The translations under genes and the position numbers were made by a program. Below are positions 1 to 8,638 of a stretch of 64,000 nucleotides of DNA, piece after piece; the first letter of the stretch is position 1, and each line of letters starts with the position of its first letter. This DNA comes from SAR324 cluster bacterium. Lineage in GTDB: Bacteria > SAR324 > NAC60-12. The DNA is taken from contig JANQJU010000033.1 of assembly GCA_028281495.1 (NCBI GenBank), positions 62,001 through 126,000 of the forward strand, given 5' to 3'. The notes under the pieces were generated by a model. That model searched no databases. It was not told where the DNA came from and saw only the letters and a list, made by a program, of their open reading frames with translations.

Positions 1-472
1 CACCGCCTACAAAACCAAACACATAAGCCCATTGTTCGTTTTCCAATCGCACCAGTCGTCGTTGCAACAAATTATAGCTGGCAAACAGCACCAACACCCC
101 AGCAAGTACCCCCTGAACCCATCTTTCTGGCAATTCAGTGAGCAGATACAAACCCAATGGAATCCCTGCTAATGCCGATAGAATGAGTCTCCAGGCAGCA
201 CGAAGATCCACGATTCGCCAATTTTTCATTAAAATCACAGCAGCAATAGTAGTCGCTCCAAAGGCCACTAAGGGAGTGGCCGTTTGTACATTCGTCAATA
301 ACGTGATCAAAGGCATCGCCAATAAGGCATCCCCAAATCCGAAGGTGGAACGGGTTAACGTTGAAAAAAATAAAATACCCACGATGAAAAATATCGTGGA
401 CTGGGGTGCTAATAATTCCAATGAGTCCTCATGGTCTCTGAGTTCTTGAAAATGCAGGTCACGACGTCTCAC
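1..472 (-). CDS. TauE/SafE-family membrane permease (3' part, runs off the window)
   Basis: The complement reads as one open frame that starts inside the 3' end of the cyclase gene and runs off the left edge. It encodes hydrophobic segments with the feel of sulfite-exporter/TSUP permeases: a first membrane helix (FFIVGILFFSTL), then the re-entrant-like stretch RSTFGFGDALLAMPLIT, then ATPLVAFGATTIAAVIL and further helices. Family members move organosulfur anions or other small anions across the inner membrane; the substrate here is unknown. Two starts are possible: GTG at 472, overlapping the cyclase by 14 bases, or TTG at 421 with a well-placed GAGG five bases upstream. The overlap implies co-transcription with the cyclase. 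Family assignment is from the motif pattern, not a search. Confidence 0.7.
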   Translation of the reverse strand, partial: MRRRDLHFQELRDHEDSLELLAPQSTIFFIVGILFFSTLTRSTFGFGDALLAMPLITLLTNVQTATPLVAFGATTIAAVILMKNWRIVDLRAAWRLILSALAGIPLGLYLLTELPERWVQGVLAGVLVLFASYNLLQRRLVRLENEQWAYVFGFVGG

Positions 473-1799
473 CTTTGGTGATGTGCATCACATCATACAA
501 CCCCTGCACGCCTTTGAGCGTGGCTTGCATCGGTTTCACCTTCCAGCCATGGTCCTGCACTTGTTCCTGGATTCCTGGCTCTTCATAAAACTGTTTTGAC
601 ATCATGATATCCTTCCCACCAGAAAGTCCCTGAACCCGAGCCGCAATGTTAACCACCCGTCCGAAGTAGTCCAATCGATCATTGGAAGTCACGGCAATGC
701 AAGGCCCTCGGTGCATGCCTACCTTGATCACAATATCGTCTAGATCTAGATGTTCTGTATTGAACTCGTGAAAAGCGTTATGCATTTCAAATACGGCAGA
801 GGTCGCATCACTAGACACCAAAAACGAGGCCATGATCGCATCGCCAATGGTTTTCACAATCGCCCCGTTATTGCGGGTTACGGTCTCCTTCAAAATTTTA
901 AAGTGTTCTTTTACCAGATAGTAGGCTTTGGAATCGCCTTGGCGCTCATACAATTCAGTCGACCCCTTGATATCGGTGAAGACAAACACAATATGCTGGA
1001 CTGCAAACGATTCGTCGGAGGAAATCAATTCTGCTGAGAAATAATCTCGAAAAATCTGATTCGAAGCTACCATTGCCCCCGACACCCAAGGAAAATCCTT
1101 GGCCCGTGAAAACTCAAATTCAGCTCTCTCGTCACTCTGGTTCAATAAACGAAGTACGAATGGGCCAGTGCCCAACCACTCTTTTCCCCGGACAAGGTTT
1201 TCTCCATCATAAGTGTATTCGACGACTCGTGGTGTCTCGACCTGTTTCTCTGTCACCACTAACGGCCGCGACACTCCGAATCCGGGTTGATACATATGGT
1301 AAGACCCCGGGGTTAAAGTGATATGAACTTCTTGCTGTCCACCAGGATCTGCCGAAATTGTGAACGGTTCTTCAATATGAATCCAAGCTTGCATCACATC
1401 CAGAAAAGGAACATTGCCGATGTTTCGAATGTTGGGATTGACTCGGAAGGTGACTTCTACGGCATTATCAAACCCACCATCGATATCAATTTGGCAATAA
1501 TTGCAGTGGGCCTTCGAGATCAACTCCGCCAAGGTTGCAGAGACTGTAGTGGGTCCTTTGCAGGAAGGGCATTTGATATCCCATTCCAAATCAAAAATTC
1601 CAGCTTTGGTGCCATACAGAAAAGCATTCAAAACATCATTCCGATCCAACGACCAAGCATCTGCCATTCGAAACGGCGAAATGCGATACAACTGAGGTTG
1701 TGGAGCCATTTCGATATGATGAGCAATCCCATCACAGATGGCTTGGGAAACACCGACTTTCCGCATATCATCTAAATGTTTTTCCAATAACTCTGCCAT
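459..1799 (-). CDS. Class III adenylate/guanylate cyclase with N-terminal DUF5939-like region and zinc-ribbon
   Basis: 446-aa predicted cyclic-nucleotide cyclase making cAMP or cGMP from the triphosphate. The catalytic domain is at about residues 269-446: FTDIKGST holds the first metal Asp, VKTIGDAIMASF the second metal Asp region, and DYFGRVVNIAAR the transition-state Asn/Arg. The N-terminal 260 residues contain two CxxC pairs (CPSC and CNYC, 17 residues between them) like a zinc ribbon, followed by beta-rich sequence; this matches my memory of DUF5939-type cyclases. No membrane segment is seen, so it is probably cytosolic. The start at 1799 is chosen because GGAGG lies five bases upstream; a longer frame to 1913 lacks such a site. 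It is divergent from the copper-protein gene and overlaps the downstream permease. Confidence 0.85.
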   Translation of the reverse strand: MAELLEKHLDDMRKVGVSQAICDGIAHHIEMAPQPQLYRISPFRMADAWSLDRNDVLNAFLYGTKAGIFDLEWDIKCPSCKGPTTVSATLAELISKAHCNYCQIDIDGGFDNAVEVTFRVNPNIRNIGNVPFLDVMQAWIHIEEPFTISADPGGQQEVHITLTPGSYHMYQPGFGVSRPLVVTEKQVETPRVVEYTYDGENLVRGKEWLGTGPFVLRLLNQSDERAEFEFSRAKDFPWVSGAMVASNQIFRDYFSAELISSDESFAVQHIVFVFTDIKGSTELYERQGDSKAYYLVKEHFKILKETVTRNNGAIVKTIGDAIMASFLVSSDATSAVFEMHNAFHEFNTEHLDLDDIVIKVGMHRGPCIAVTSNDRLDYFGRVVNIAARVQGLSGGKDIMMSKQFYEEPGIQEQVQDHGWKVKPMQATLKGVQGLYDVMHITKGETS

Positions 1800-2004
1800 T
1801 TTGTCCTCCGTCAAGATAAGGGTTTTATTGGGTCTACCATGACGCACAATCGATTGCGTTGCAACTCGGCAGTAGAGACCGCTACGAATCGCTTCACAGC
1901 ACACACTCCACACGAACTAGAGATTGACTCCCAAGGTAGGAAGTACCAGTATGCATTCTTGAACATCTTGTATTCCCATAACCCTCATTTCACAAGGACG
2001 CACT

Positions 2005-3450
2005 ATGCGAAGAATTTGTCTTTTCTTAGGAGTTTGGCTGATTGGAGGATGGCTCATTAGCGGAACGAGTTATGCTCAAGAAAGTCCAGACCGAATGGTG
2101 GTGGCATTGACTGATGCCCCCCAAGTTCCGCCCCCTATTGAGCGTGCCCCTACTAAAGTCGTCGTGAACTTAGAAACTAAGGAAATCGTCGGTCGCTTGG
2201 CAGATGGCGTGGAATATCGGTTCTGGACCTTTGGGAGCACTGTCCCTGGCCCTTTCATTCGAATCAAACAAGGGGACGAAGTGGAGCTAAATCTTAAAAA
2301 TAATGGCACCAATCGCATGTTTCACAATATTGCCTTACAAGCCGTCACCGGTCATAGCGGTGGAGCTGCTGCCACATTAGCAGCGCCGGGACAACGTGCC
2401 TCTTTTAAATTCACAGCGCTCAATCCAGGATTGTACGTGTATTATTGTACAACGCCCCCGATTGGAATTCACATGGCCAACGGCATGTATGGCTTGATCC
2501 TTGTCGAACCCAAAGAAGGGTTACCCCCCGTTGATCGAGAATATTATGTGGTGCAGAGTGAATTCTATACCTCCGGCAAAAAAGGAGAAAAGGGATTACA
2601 AGGCTTTTCTCTGGAAAAGGCGATGAAAGAAGAGCCAGAATACGTAGTTTTTAATGGAGCTGTTGGAGCCATTGGGGGTGAAAATACACTCCGCGCCCAA
2701 GTCGGAGAAACGGTACGTTTGTTCGTGGGCAATGCGGGTCCAAACCTCACGTCTTCGTTTCATATCATTGGAGAAATTTTTGATCGAGTGTATGGAGAGG
2801 GAGGCAGCACCATCAATCAACAGAACGTACAGACCACTTTGATTCCTGCGGGAGGTGCAACCATTGTAGAATTCAAGGTGGAAGTCCCTGGTGATTTTTT
2901 CTTAGTAGACCATTCCATCTTCCGAGCCTTTCATCGGGGAACAATGGGCATCTTGAATGTCGAAGGTGATGAAAACCCCAACCTGTACTCCGGCCTTTCC
3001 AACAGCATTTTATACACTCCCAAGCAGCAGCAACATCATCATAAAATGGAAAAGGGCACTCCTGTTGCGGAAATGATGATGGGCGAGGTTTTGCCTCCGC
3101 CTCGCAAAATGACACGGGTCGAATTACTTCAACGCGGCCAAGAGATTTATGAGAACCAATGCAGCCGCTGCCACCAAGCTGACGGTCAAGGAAAAGAAGG
3201 TAAATACCCGCCGCTTGCTCGGTCTTCGTTTTTGATGTCAGGACGGGTTCGTGCCATTGATATTGTACTCAACGGCCTTTCTGGAGAAATTGAAGTGAAC
3301 GGACAAAAATACAATGGGGTGATGCATGCACAACAATTGAGTGACGAAGACACGGCTAGCGTCTTAACTTATGTGCGCAACAGTTGGGGCAATTCCTCCA
3401 AAGAAATCACACCAGAAAATGTACGAAAGATCCGCAATCTGCGCCGCTAA
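2005..3450 (+). CDS. Secreted NirK/AniA-type two-domain cupredoxin fused to cytochrome c, type-2 Cu site degenerate
   Basis: 481 aa with a Sec signal peptide (cleavage likely after SYA-24). Two cupredoxin domains (about 40-330) align closely with Neisseria AniA-type copper nitrite reductase, and a class I cytochrome c domain follows (CSRCH at 386-390, likely distal Met-440). Type-1 copper ligands are all present: His107, Cys148, His156, Met161. At the type-2 (nitrite-reducing) site only His303, with active-site His253, remains. The positions equal to Alcaligenes NirK His100, His135 and Asp98 are Gln112, Tyr147 and Ala110. It therefore probably binds blue copper and haem and transfers electrons in the periplasm, but canonical nitrite reduction is doubtful. 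AAGGA lies six bases before the ATG. A His-rich linker (QQQHHH) sits at 341-346. Confidence 0.9.
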   Translation: MRRICLFLGVWLIGGWLISGTSYAQESPDRMVVALTDAPQVPPPIERAPTKVVVNLETKEIVGRLADGVEYRFWTFGSTVPGPFIRIKQGDEVELNLKNNGTNRMFHNIALQAVTGHSGGAAATLAAPGQRASFKFTALNPGLYVYYCTTPPIGIHMANGMYGLILVEPKEGLPPVDREYYVVQSEFYTSGKKGEKGLQGFSLEKAMKEEPEYVVFNGAVGAIGGENTLRAQVGETVRLFVGNAGPNLTSSFHIIGEIFDRVYGEGGSTINQQNVQTTLIPAGGATIVEFKVEVPGDFFLVDHSIFRAFHRGTMGILNVEGDENPNLYSGLSNSILYTPKQQQHHHKMEKGTPVAEMMMGEVLPPPRKMTRVELLQRGQEIYENQCSRCHQADGQGKEGKYPPLARSSFLMSGRVRAIDIVLNGLSGEIEVNGQKYNGVMHAQQLSDEDTASVLTYVRNSWGNSSKEITPENVRKIRNLRR

Positions 3451-3456
3451 ATTTGT

Positions 3457-4332
3457 TTAGGAAGACTGGATGGCTTCCACCGTATCAAGAACCAATCGCG
3501 TTTGGGGGACATCGTGCACTCGAAGGAGGGTGGCTCCATTCCAAGCCGCAATTCCTGTTGCGATAGCAGAGGGAACTTCTCGTTCATGGATGGCCAAATT
3601 CTTTCCTGGAGAAACCCGGGCCAGAAAGGATTTGCGAGAAGCACCGACCATCAGTGGATAGCCCCACTCAGCCATTTCCGGAAGCCTTCGTAGAATTTCA
3701 AAACTGTAACGTGCCACTCCACTGATAAAAAAGCCCATCCCCGGATCAAGGATAATATTTTCTGCCCGAATTCCCCGTGTTTGCATCCAGACCAGGCGTT
3801 CCTTAAAAAATTCGCGGACCGTTTTTATCACATCTTTATAGTCCAAGTTTTGCACGGTAGTTCGGGCGTCCGCATTTTTAGAATACATAATGATCACAGG
3901 CACTTGCTGCTCTAATAAGAACTCCAACATCTGCTCATCTCGCCTGAGTGCCGTGACGTCATTGACCACATCGGCTCCTGCTTCCACCGCTTTCCGAGCT
4001 ACTTCCGCTTTGTAAGTATCCACCGAAATCCATACGTCGCTTTCTTGCCGGACCGCTTGAATGACGGAGATCACTCGCTCCAATTCTTCTTCGAGCGAAA
4101 CATCCTCTGATCCTGGGCCGGAGGATTCGCCACCGACATCCAACCAATCGGCCCCATCACGGATCATTTGTCGAGCATGCTCAAGGGCATGAGTGGGTTC
4201 ATAAAACTGCCCTCCATCTGAAAATGAATCGGGGGTGACGTTCAAAACACCCACCAAAATTGGACGATCCAAAGCCAGAATCTTCTCACCAGATTGGAGC
4301 CGTTTTGTTGGATTTTTAGGAAATAAATTCAT
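3457..4332 (-). CDS. folP: Dihydropteroate synthase
   Basis: 291 aa, usual size for DHPS, which condenses p-aminobenzoate with dihydropterin pyrophosphate in folate synthesis in the cytosol. Signatures in order: GVLNVTPDSFSDGG near the N-terminus; DWLDVGGESSGPG (family norm is GGESTRPG, so the Thr-Arg pair reads Ser-Gly here); ISVDTYKAEVARKAV; VVNDVTAL; NIILDPGMGFF; and VGASRKSFL carrying the pterin/phosphate-binding Ser-Arg-Lys. The ATG at 4332 is preferred over an upstream frame because GGAG lies seven bases before it. It is convergent with the copper-protein gene (six bases between stops) and stands alone, without folK/folB neighbours. The altered GGES loop is worth noting because that loop contacts p-aminobenzoate and sulfonamides. 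Confidence 0.93.
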   Translation of the reverse strand: MNLFPKNPTKRLQSGEKILALDRPILVGVLNVTPDSFSDGGQFYEPTHALEHARQMIRDGADWLDVGGESSGPGSEDVSLEEELERVISVIQAVRQESDVWISVDTYKAEVARKAVEAGADVVNDVTALRRDEQMLEFLLEQQVPVIIMYSKNADARTTVQNLDYKDVIKTVREFFKERLVWMQTRGIRAENIILDPGMGFFISGVARYSFEILRRLPEMAEWGYPLMVGASRKSFLARVSPGKNLAIHEREVPSAIATGIAAWNGATLLRVHDVPQTRLVLDTVEAIQSS

Positions 4333-4433
4333 AGACGGACTCCACATTTGAGGGTATTTAAAAAAGCAAATTTCGAATTGCCCACTATATCCGAGAACTG
4401 CCCAAAACAAAATTTCCGACTCCGCGAGAAAGA

Positions 4434-7226
4434 ATGCCTGCTGCATCTCCCGATCAAGTCCGCAAGGAAAAAATGGTGCGCCAATTCCGGCGCATTGATC
4501 AGTTTCTCAAAAGCAACTCCCGTAAATTCTACCAAGCTTACGACACGCACAATGCCACTCTTGAACGGCTTCGCGAACAAATCAAAGCCCAAGAAGAAGA
4601 AATGCGGTCTCTGGCCGAAAATGATGATGCCTTGGCTCAAGAAATTCAGTCTGTAGCAGAGATTGATGCGGCTGATGGAGTTGCCAACCGGCTCAATACC
4701 ATGACTGCGGTGTTAGCTCGTATTGCCAACCGCCAGCTGTTCAATCTTTACATCAAAAACCGATTGCCTCTCCATGATCTCACTCGGTTTTCTCTGCGCA
4801 AAATTCCTTGGGAAGCGGATGCCATCTTGTTCATTACCAATCCGTTGATGACCTTTGATCTCATGGAAGACTTTCTAAAATACCGCCAGAGGCAGAGTAA
4901 TTTCATATATATGTACATCACCAACCGGATTGCCCGCCTGTTATTTCGGTTTACCCAATTTGTGATGGTTTACGATGAGTTCGAAAAAGTTGTTCAACTA
5001 ACGTTTCTGCATCCCAAACGTTTCGCTCCGTTCAAAAACCAAGTCAACAATGCTGTTCACGAATTATGTGTTGAGACACGTGAGTGTTTGTTAGATCAAC
5101 GCCCCGCTATCTTCCTTAATGATTTGCGACGATTATACCTCATGCTTTCTCGTGCCCTGTTCCTTTCCTGCATTCGGGGGCAAGCTGTGCCTTCAGAAGT
5201 CAAAGAAATGCTGCTCGAACTGAATCCGGTATTGGACTTAGACTCTGAGGCTTTGCATACAGATGGCATTCATGAAGAATTCGAGCAGTACCATTTCACC
5301 AGCCCACAGTTCCACAAGATGCTGCTCGATCAATATGCAATGCTGCAAAGACAAGATATCGAATACACCTTTGTCTTTCTCGGACACATCCATCCCACTG
5401 ATCGGGCGTTTATTCTAGAGGCCTTGTATCAGCAGTCTCCCTCCTATGTGTTGCTCTTGTTTTCCAAGCTACGTGAATTCTATTCCTATCATGGAGAAAA
5501 CCTGCTGCCCTATTATAAGTACACAGCCAATACGATTCGTGAAATCGTTCAGTATGAAGATGTCCAGCACAATCCATCGGTCGACGAAAGCTTGAAAGCA
5601 AATGTGTTTTGGAATGAAACCCTGTACCTGGGAGAAAAACCCGGTTCTCTCCTAGTGGAAGAAGATGAATTGGAACTGGCCCCAGACAACGACACGGCCA
5701 TCGATCCGACCATGTCACAATCCCTATTGTTTGACACGCTTCAGAACGATCCTGCCGAAGCCCAACAAAAAAATTACATTTTCGGCCTAGCTGGATGGCC
5801 TTTCTGCTACTTGACTATCGAATATGGCAAACCCCAATTTCATATCTTCACATTGGGAGAAATGATTCTGCTCGACATTCCCAACCGAGCGAGAAACGAG
5901 CTGATCGATTATCTACTCCATACCACTCAGATTTCCGTAACGGAAAAGAGTGTCATTGAGCAGCAAATGCCCCTGATAACGGACCTTGTGAAACGCTTAG
6001 TGAAAAATTGGAAACTGAAACCAGACCGAGTCGATATGTTCGACCGCAAAAACCGACTGAAGTTTTATGGATTCAAACAATCCTGTCTCCATTTACACGA
6101 GACCTTTCATTTATACCTTCCCGATTTTCTATTGTTGTGCAGCTTCAAGCAGTTCCTACTCGATACCCTTCTCGAAACGGAACGATGGCTGGCCCGCGAA
6201 AAAAATCGCATGGTTGGGCAAATTGCCCCCGAATGGATTCAGCACTTTCTCGAAAGTGATCAAACGTCTTCATTCTTCGAATCCCTGAAACTGTCTTCCG
6301 TTGGCCGCCAGTATGCGCCAGAATTAAAAATAGCCTTAGGAAACCCGGAATTGTTCAAACAACAATTGGTTTATAATCATCTAATTAAACAAAAAATATT
6401 AGAATACGAACGAATTCGGTTTGCAGATCCAGTCGTGATCAAAACCCCAGAAGACCTGGAAAGCGACGAACTTCATGAAGAAGATTCTGTGGAATTTCTA
6501 TTAAGCCCCTATGCAGTTCGTGAAAAAGCATTTCAAGAAGTGGAGTCCGACGAGATCGAGGAAAAAAAGCCTTATTATTTGGAATTTGCTCGGATGCCCT
6601 TTCGGTTCATGAGCGTTGAATTCAATAAACCTCGCTATGTGATATTTACTTTAGCCGATGCAGTTGTCATGAATCTGGGAGGCACGGAACGACAAGCGTT
6701 ATTGGAGTTTTTGAGAATCAGCCGACAATTGGGGGATGAGGAATTGGCCGTTCTCAAAAAGAGTATGATTCGCACTATCATGTTTATCAAACAGATGTGC
6801 AAAAATCTCCAGAAGGCAGCCTTGCAATGCAATTGGCCAGCCGGTCAAATCGATTTTGCTGAGTTCGCAGGCCAGTTGGGACGAACAAGTCATTTGATAC
6901 GCCGAGAAATTCCCATCTTAAGTATCTACAAAGATCACAACCAAATGATTCTAGAAGGTCTGCATGAAGTGGAGCGGTGGATTGCCCGTGAACGAAACAA
7001 AGCTATTCAAGACCTACACCCCGAAGACGTCCTCAGCATCTTGAAACATCCTGAACCAGCAAAGCAAGCGATTGAACATATCAAGCAAACTCCTTTTGGC
7101 CGACAACATTTGGAGGAACTGTCTCTGACTCCTAAATCTTTACAGCAATTGTGCCAGCAGTTGATCAAGGAGTATCAGTTGAATGTCCGCTTAGCCAAAT
7201 ATTACGAAAAATTCCAAAAGATCTAA
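4434..7226 (+). CDS. Large protein of unknown function with internal duplication
   Basis: 930 aa, no family recognised. No signal peptide and no clear membrane helix, so probably cytosolic. Residues about 40-75 are a short coiled coil rich in Glu/Gln. The middle (80-440) is helical and rich in Leu, Phe and Tyr. The C-terminal half is a tandem duplication: GWPFCYLTIEYGKPQFHIFTL (from residue 454) recurs as MPFRFMSVEFNKPRYVIFTL (from 721); ERWLAREKNR (584) as ERWIARERNK (848); and GRQYAPEL (624) as GRQHLEEL (889). An acidic stretch precedes each copy. The next gene, a membrane protein, begins three bases after the stop, so the two are probably one operon. The ribosome site is weak (GAGAAAG). 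Confidence 0.85.
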   Translation: MPAASPDQVRKEKMVRQFRRIDQFLKSNSRKFYQAYDTHNATLERLREQIKAQEEEMRSLAENDDALAQEIQSVAEIDAADGVANRLNTMTAVLARIANRQLFNLYIKNRLPLHDLTRFSLRKIPWEADAILFITNPLMTFDLMEDFLKYRQRQSNFIYMYITNRIARLLFRFTQFVMVYDEFEKVVQLTFLHPKRFAPFKNQVNNAVHELCVETRECLLDQRPAIFLNDLRRLYLMLSRALFLSCIRGQAVPSEVKEMLLELNPVLDLDSEALHTDGIHEEFEQYHFTSPQFHKMLLDQYAMLQRQDIEYTFVFLGHIHPTDRAFILEALYQQSPSYVLLLFSKLREFYSYHGENLLPYYKYTANTIREIVQYEDVQHNPSVDESLKANVFWNETLYLGEKPGSLLVEEDELELAPDNDTAIDPTMSQSLLFDTLQNDPAEAQQKNYIFGLAGWPFCYLTIEYGKPQFHIFTLGEMILLDIPNRARNELIDYLLHTTQISVTEKSVIEQQMPLITDLVKRLVKNWKLKPDRVDMFDRKNRLKFYGFKQSCLHLHETFHLYLPDFLLLCSFKQFLLDTLLETERWLAREKNRMVGQIAPEWIQHFLESDQTSSFFESLKLSSVGRQYAPELKIALGNPELFKQQLVYNHLIKQKILEYERIRFADPVVIKTPEDLESDELHEEDSVEFLLSPYAVREKAFQEVESDEIEEKKPYYLEFARMPFRFMSVEFNKPRYVIFTLADAVVMNLGGTERQALLEFLRISRQLGDEELAVLKKSMIRTIMFIKQMCKNLQKAALQCNWPAGQIDFAEFAGQLGRTSHLIRREIPILSIYKDHNQMILEGLHEVERWIARERNKAIQDLHPEDVLSILKHPEPAKQAIEHIKQTPFGRQHLEELSLTPKSLQQLCQQLIKEYQLNVRLAKYYEKFQKI
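5769..6428 (+). repeat. Duplicated protein module, copy 1
   Basis: Encodes about residues 446-665 of the 930-aa protein. It is a protein-level repeat (the DNA has diverged), aligned to copy 2 by three anchor motifs at a constant offset of 264-266 residues. Confidence 0.75.
6564..7223 (+). repeat. Duplicated protein module, copy 2
   Basis: Encodes about residues 711-930 of the 930-aa protein. It matches copy 1 in the same order: KP-x-x-x-IFTL beta-like start, ERW-[LI]-ARE-[KR]-N motif, GRQ motif, then a helical end. Confidence 0.75.
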
Positions 7227-7229
7227 TCT

Positions 7230-8105
7230 ATGCCTCGACTGCGGGCACGTCCCCCCTCCTCGTCAAGCAACTTCGTTACTTATCTTGGCCCCATTACGAT
7301 TGGAGCTGGATATACTGGCTCTAAAATACTGATGATTCATTGGTGGGACCCTGCATTGGCGTCGCAAATTGATCTCAAACTGATGCTACTTTCTGGAGTT
7401 TTAATTGGAGTGACGATTCGCCCTTTAGTCCAGCGCATCTATTGGCATCGCACAACCAGTTTCCTGATAATGAGCCTGGTTTTACTATTAATGGGTCCCC
7501 CAGGAGCTTTTCCAGAACACCTGCTCTGGAAAAATGATTGGGAAACCGTGTGGTGGTTAGTGATCATGCCGGATCTCCTCCCATCCTTTGTCGTGGCGGG
7601 ATTAGCAAGTTTGTTAATCACTCCTCGCCAATTTCAGCTCACCTTGAAAGATTTCTTTGCACTTTTACACCCTCAGCATTCCCCTGGATTGTTTCTGCGT
7701 TTTCCCACAGCAGCACTGGCTTATGTTGGGATATACCTGCTCACACGCAGTATATTTAACTGGTTTGAAGGAATACCTCTGATTGCTACGTTGCAATCCT
7801 TTTTAGAGCCAGGCCCCGTGTGGAATCAAAACTTGATCTATTTATGGATACGGGGTTGTTTCCTGGTCCTTGCCCTGTTTCCATTTTGCCAGATATTACG
7901 CGGTTCCCTGTCGGAAATGACACTGATTTTGGGAATCTTTTTATTTATGGTAAGTGATTTTGCACCACAATTTTCTCGAATTTCAGGCCTCCCTACGTAT
8001 GAACTAATGGACCAAGTGATTCAGAGACTTTTTATTGATGTGATTTTCTGCTATATCACCGTGTTGTTGCTCAGCAAGGGATGGATCCAATTTCGAAAAT
8101 CTTAA
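7230..8105 (+). CDS. Multi-pass membrane protein of unknown function
   Basis: 291 aa with about seven hydrophobic segments, for example LKLMLLSGVLIGVTI, FLIMSLVLLLMG, WWLVIMPDLLPSFVVAGLASLLI, AALAYVGIYLLT, CFLVLALFPFCQIL and MTLILGIFLFMV. I recognise no transporter or enzyme signature. Polar or charged stretches (PLVQRIYWHR, PRQFQLTLKDF) lie between helices. It starts three bases after the stop of the 930-aa gene, so co-translation and a shared role are likely; function is open. The frame ends about 100 bases before infA. Confidence 0.75.
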   Translation: MPRLRARPPSSSSNFVTYLGPITIGAGYTGSKILMIHWWDPALASQIDLKLMLLSGVLIGVTIRPLVQRIYWHRTTSFLIMSLVLLLMGPPGAFPEHLLWKNDWETVWWLVIMPDLLPSFVVAGLASLLITPRQFQLTLKDFFALLHPQHSPGLFLRFPTAALAYVGIYLLTRSIFNWFEGIPLIATLQSFLEPGPVWNQNLIYLWIRGCFLVLALFPFCQILRGSLSEMTLILGIFLFMVSDFAPQFSRISGLPTYELMDQVIQRLFIDVIFCYITVLLLSKGWIQFRKS

Positions 8106-8209
8106 GCTGCTCATAAACAATTGAATCAAAAGAGGTTTCTATCGGAGATTCCAATTGATGTGAATTCTACGATAAGCCAGACAATCACACTATCCAAGAA
8201 AGGGAACTT

Positions 8210-8440
8210 TTGAGCGAAGAAAACGAAAAATTAGTTTTTGAAGGTACGGTGATCGATTCCTCGAAAGGAGTATTTCGAGTGAAGCTAGAAAACGATCATG
8301 TCATCATCGGACACCTGTCCGGTAAAATGAAAATGTATAAAATTCGGGTACTTCCCGGAGATACTGTCAAAGTGGAATTGTCTCCCTATGATTTAACCCG
8401 TGGACGCATCGTTCAGCGTGAAAAAGTATCAAAATCATGA
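8210..8440 (+). CDS. infA: Translation initiation factor IF-1 (TTG start)
   Basis: 76 aa, the usual IF-1 size (about 72). A single S1/OB-fold: FEGTVIDSSKGVFRVKLEN, VIIGHLSGKMKMYKIRVLPGD and VKVELSPYDLTRGRIVQR are the standard IF-1 blocks. It binds the 30S A site during initiation. The only sensible start is TTG at 8210, preceded by AAGGGA; every residue from MSEEN on fits the family. In many bacteria infA sits beside ribosomal protein genes; here it is alone before mreB. Confidence 0.93.
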   Translation: MSEENEKLVFEGTVIDSSKGVFRVKLENDHVIIGHLSGKMKMYKIRVLPGDTVKVELSPYDLTRGRIVQREKVSKS

Positions 8441-8638
8441 TGATTTTAAACCGGGCAATTTTTCAAAGCGATACTTGCCTAAGATTCGGACCGGCTAGGA
8501 GGGCCAGTGTATTTTCATGGACAAGAATAAGGATATGACATCAATCTCCTTCCCCGTTCAGCTCTCATCCGGTGCATGTCTTCACTGTCTCCAACTACCC
8601 TTAATATTATTTTCCCCATTGTTGTGAAATGAGGTTTT

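Noticed and set aside
1845..1860. Palindrome CAATCGATTG upstream of the cyclase gene.
   Set aside because: Only 10 bp, no second copy near it, and common by chance in AT-rich DNA.
8517..8627. Short open frame (about 36 aa) between infA and mreB, with AGGAGGG some distance upstream.
   Set aside because: The spacing from the purine-rich site (about 13 bases) is too long, the peptide has no recognisable features, and the region is better seen as the mreB leader.
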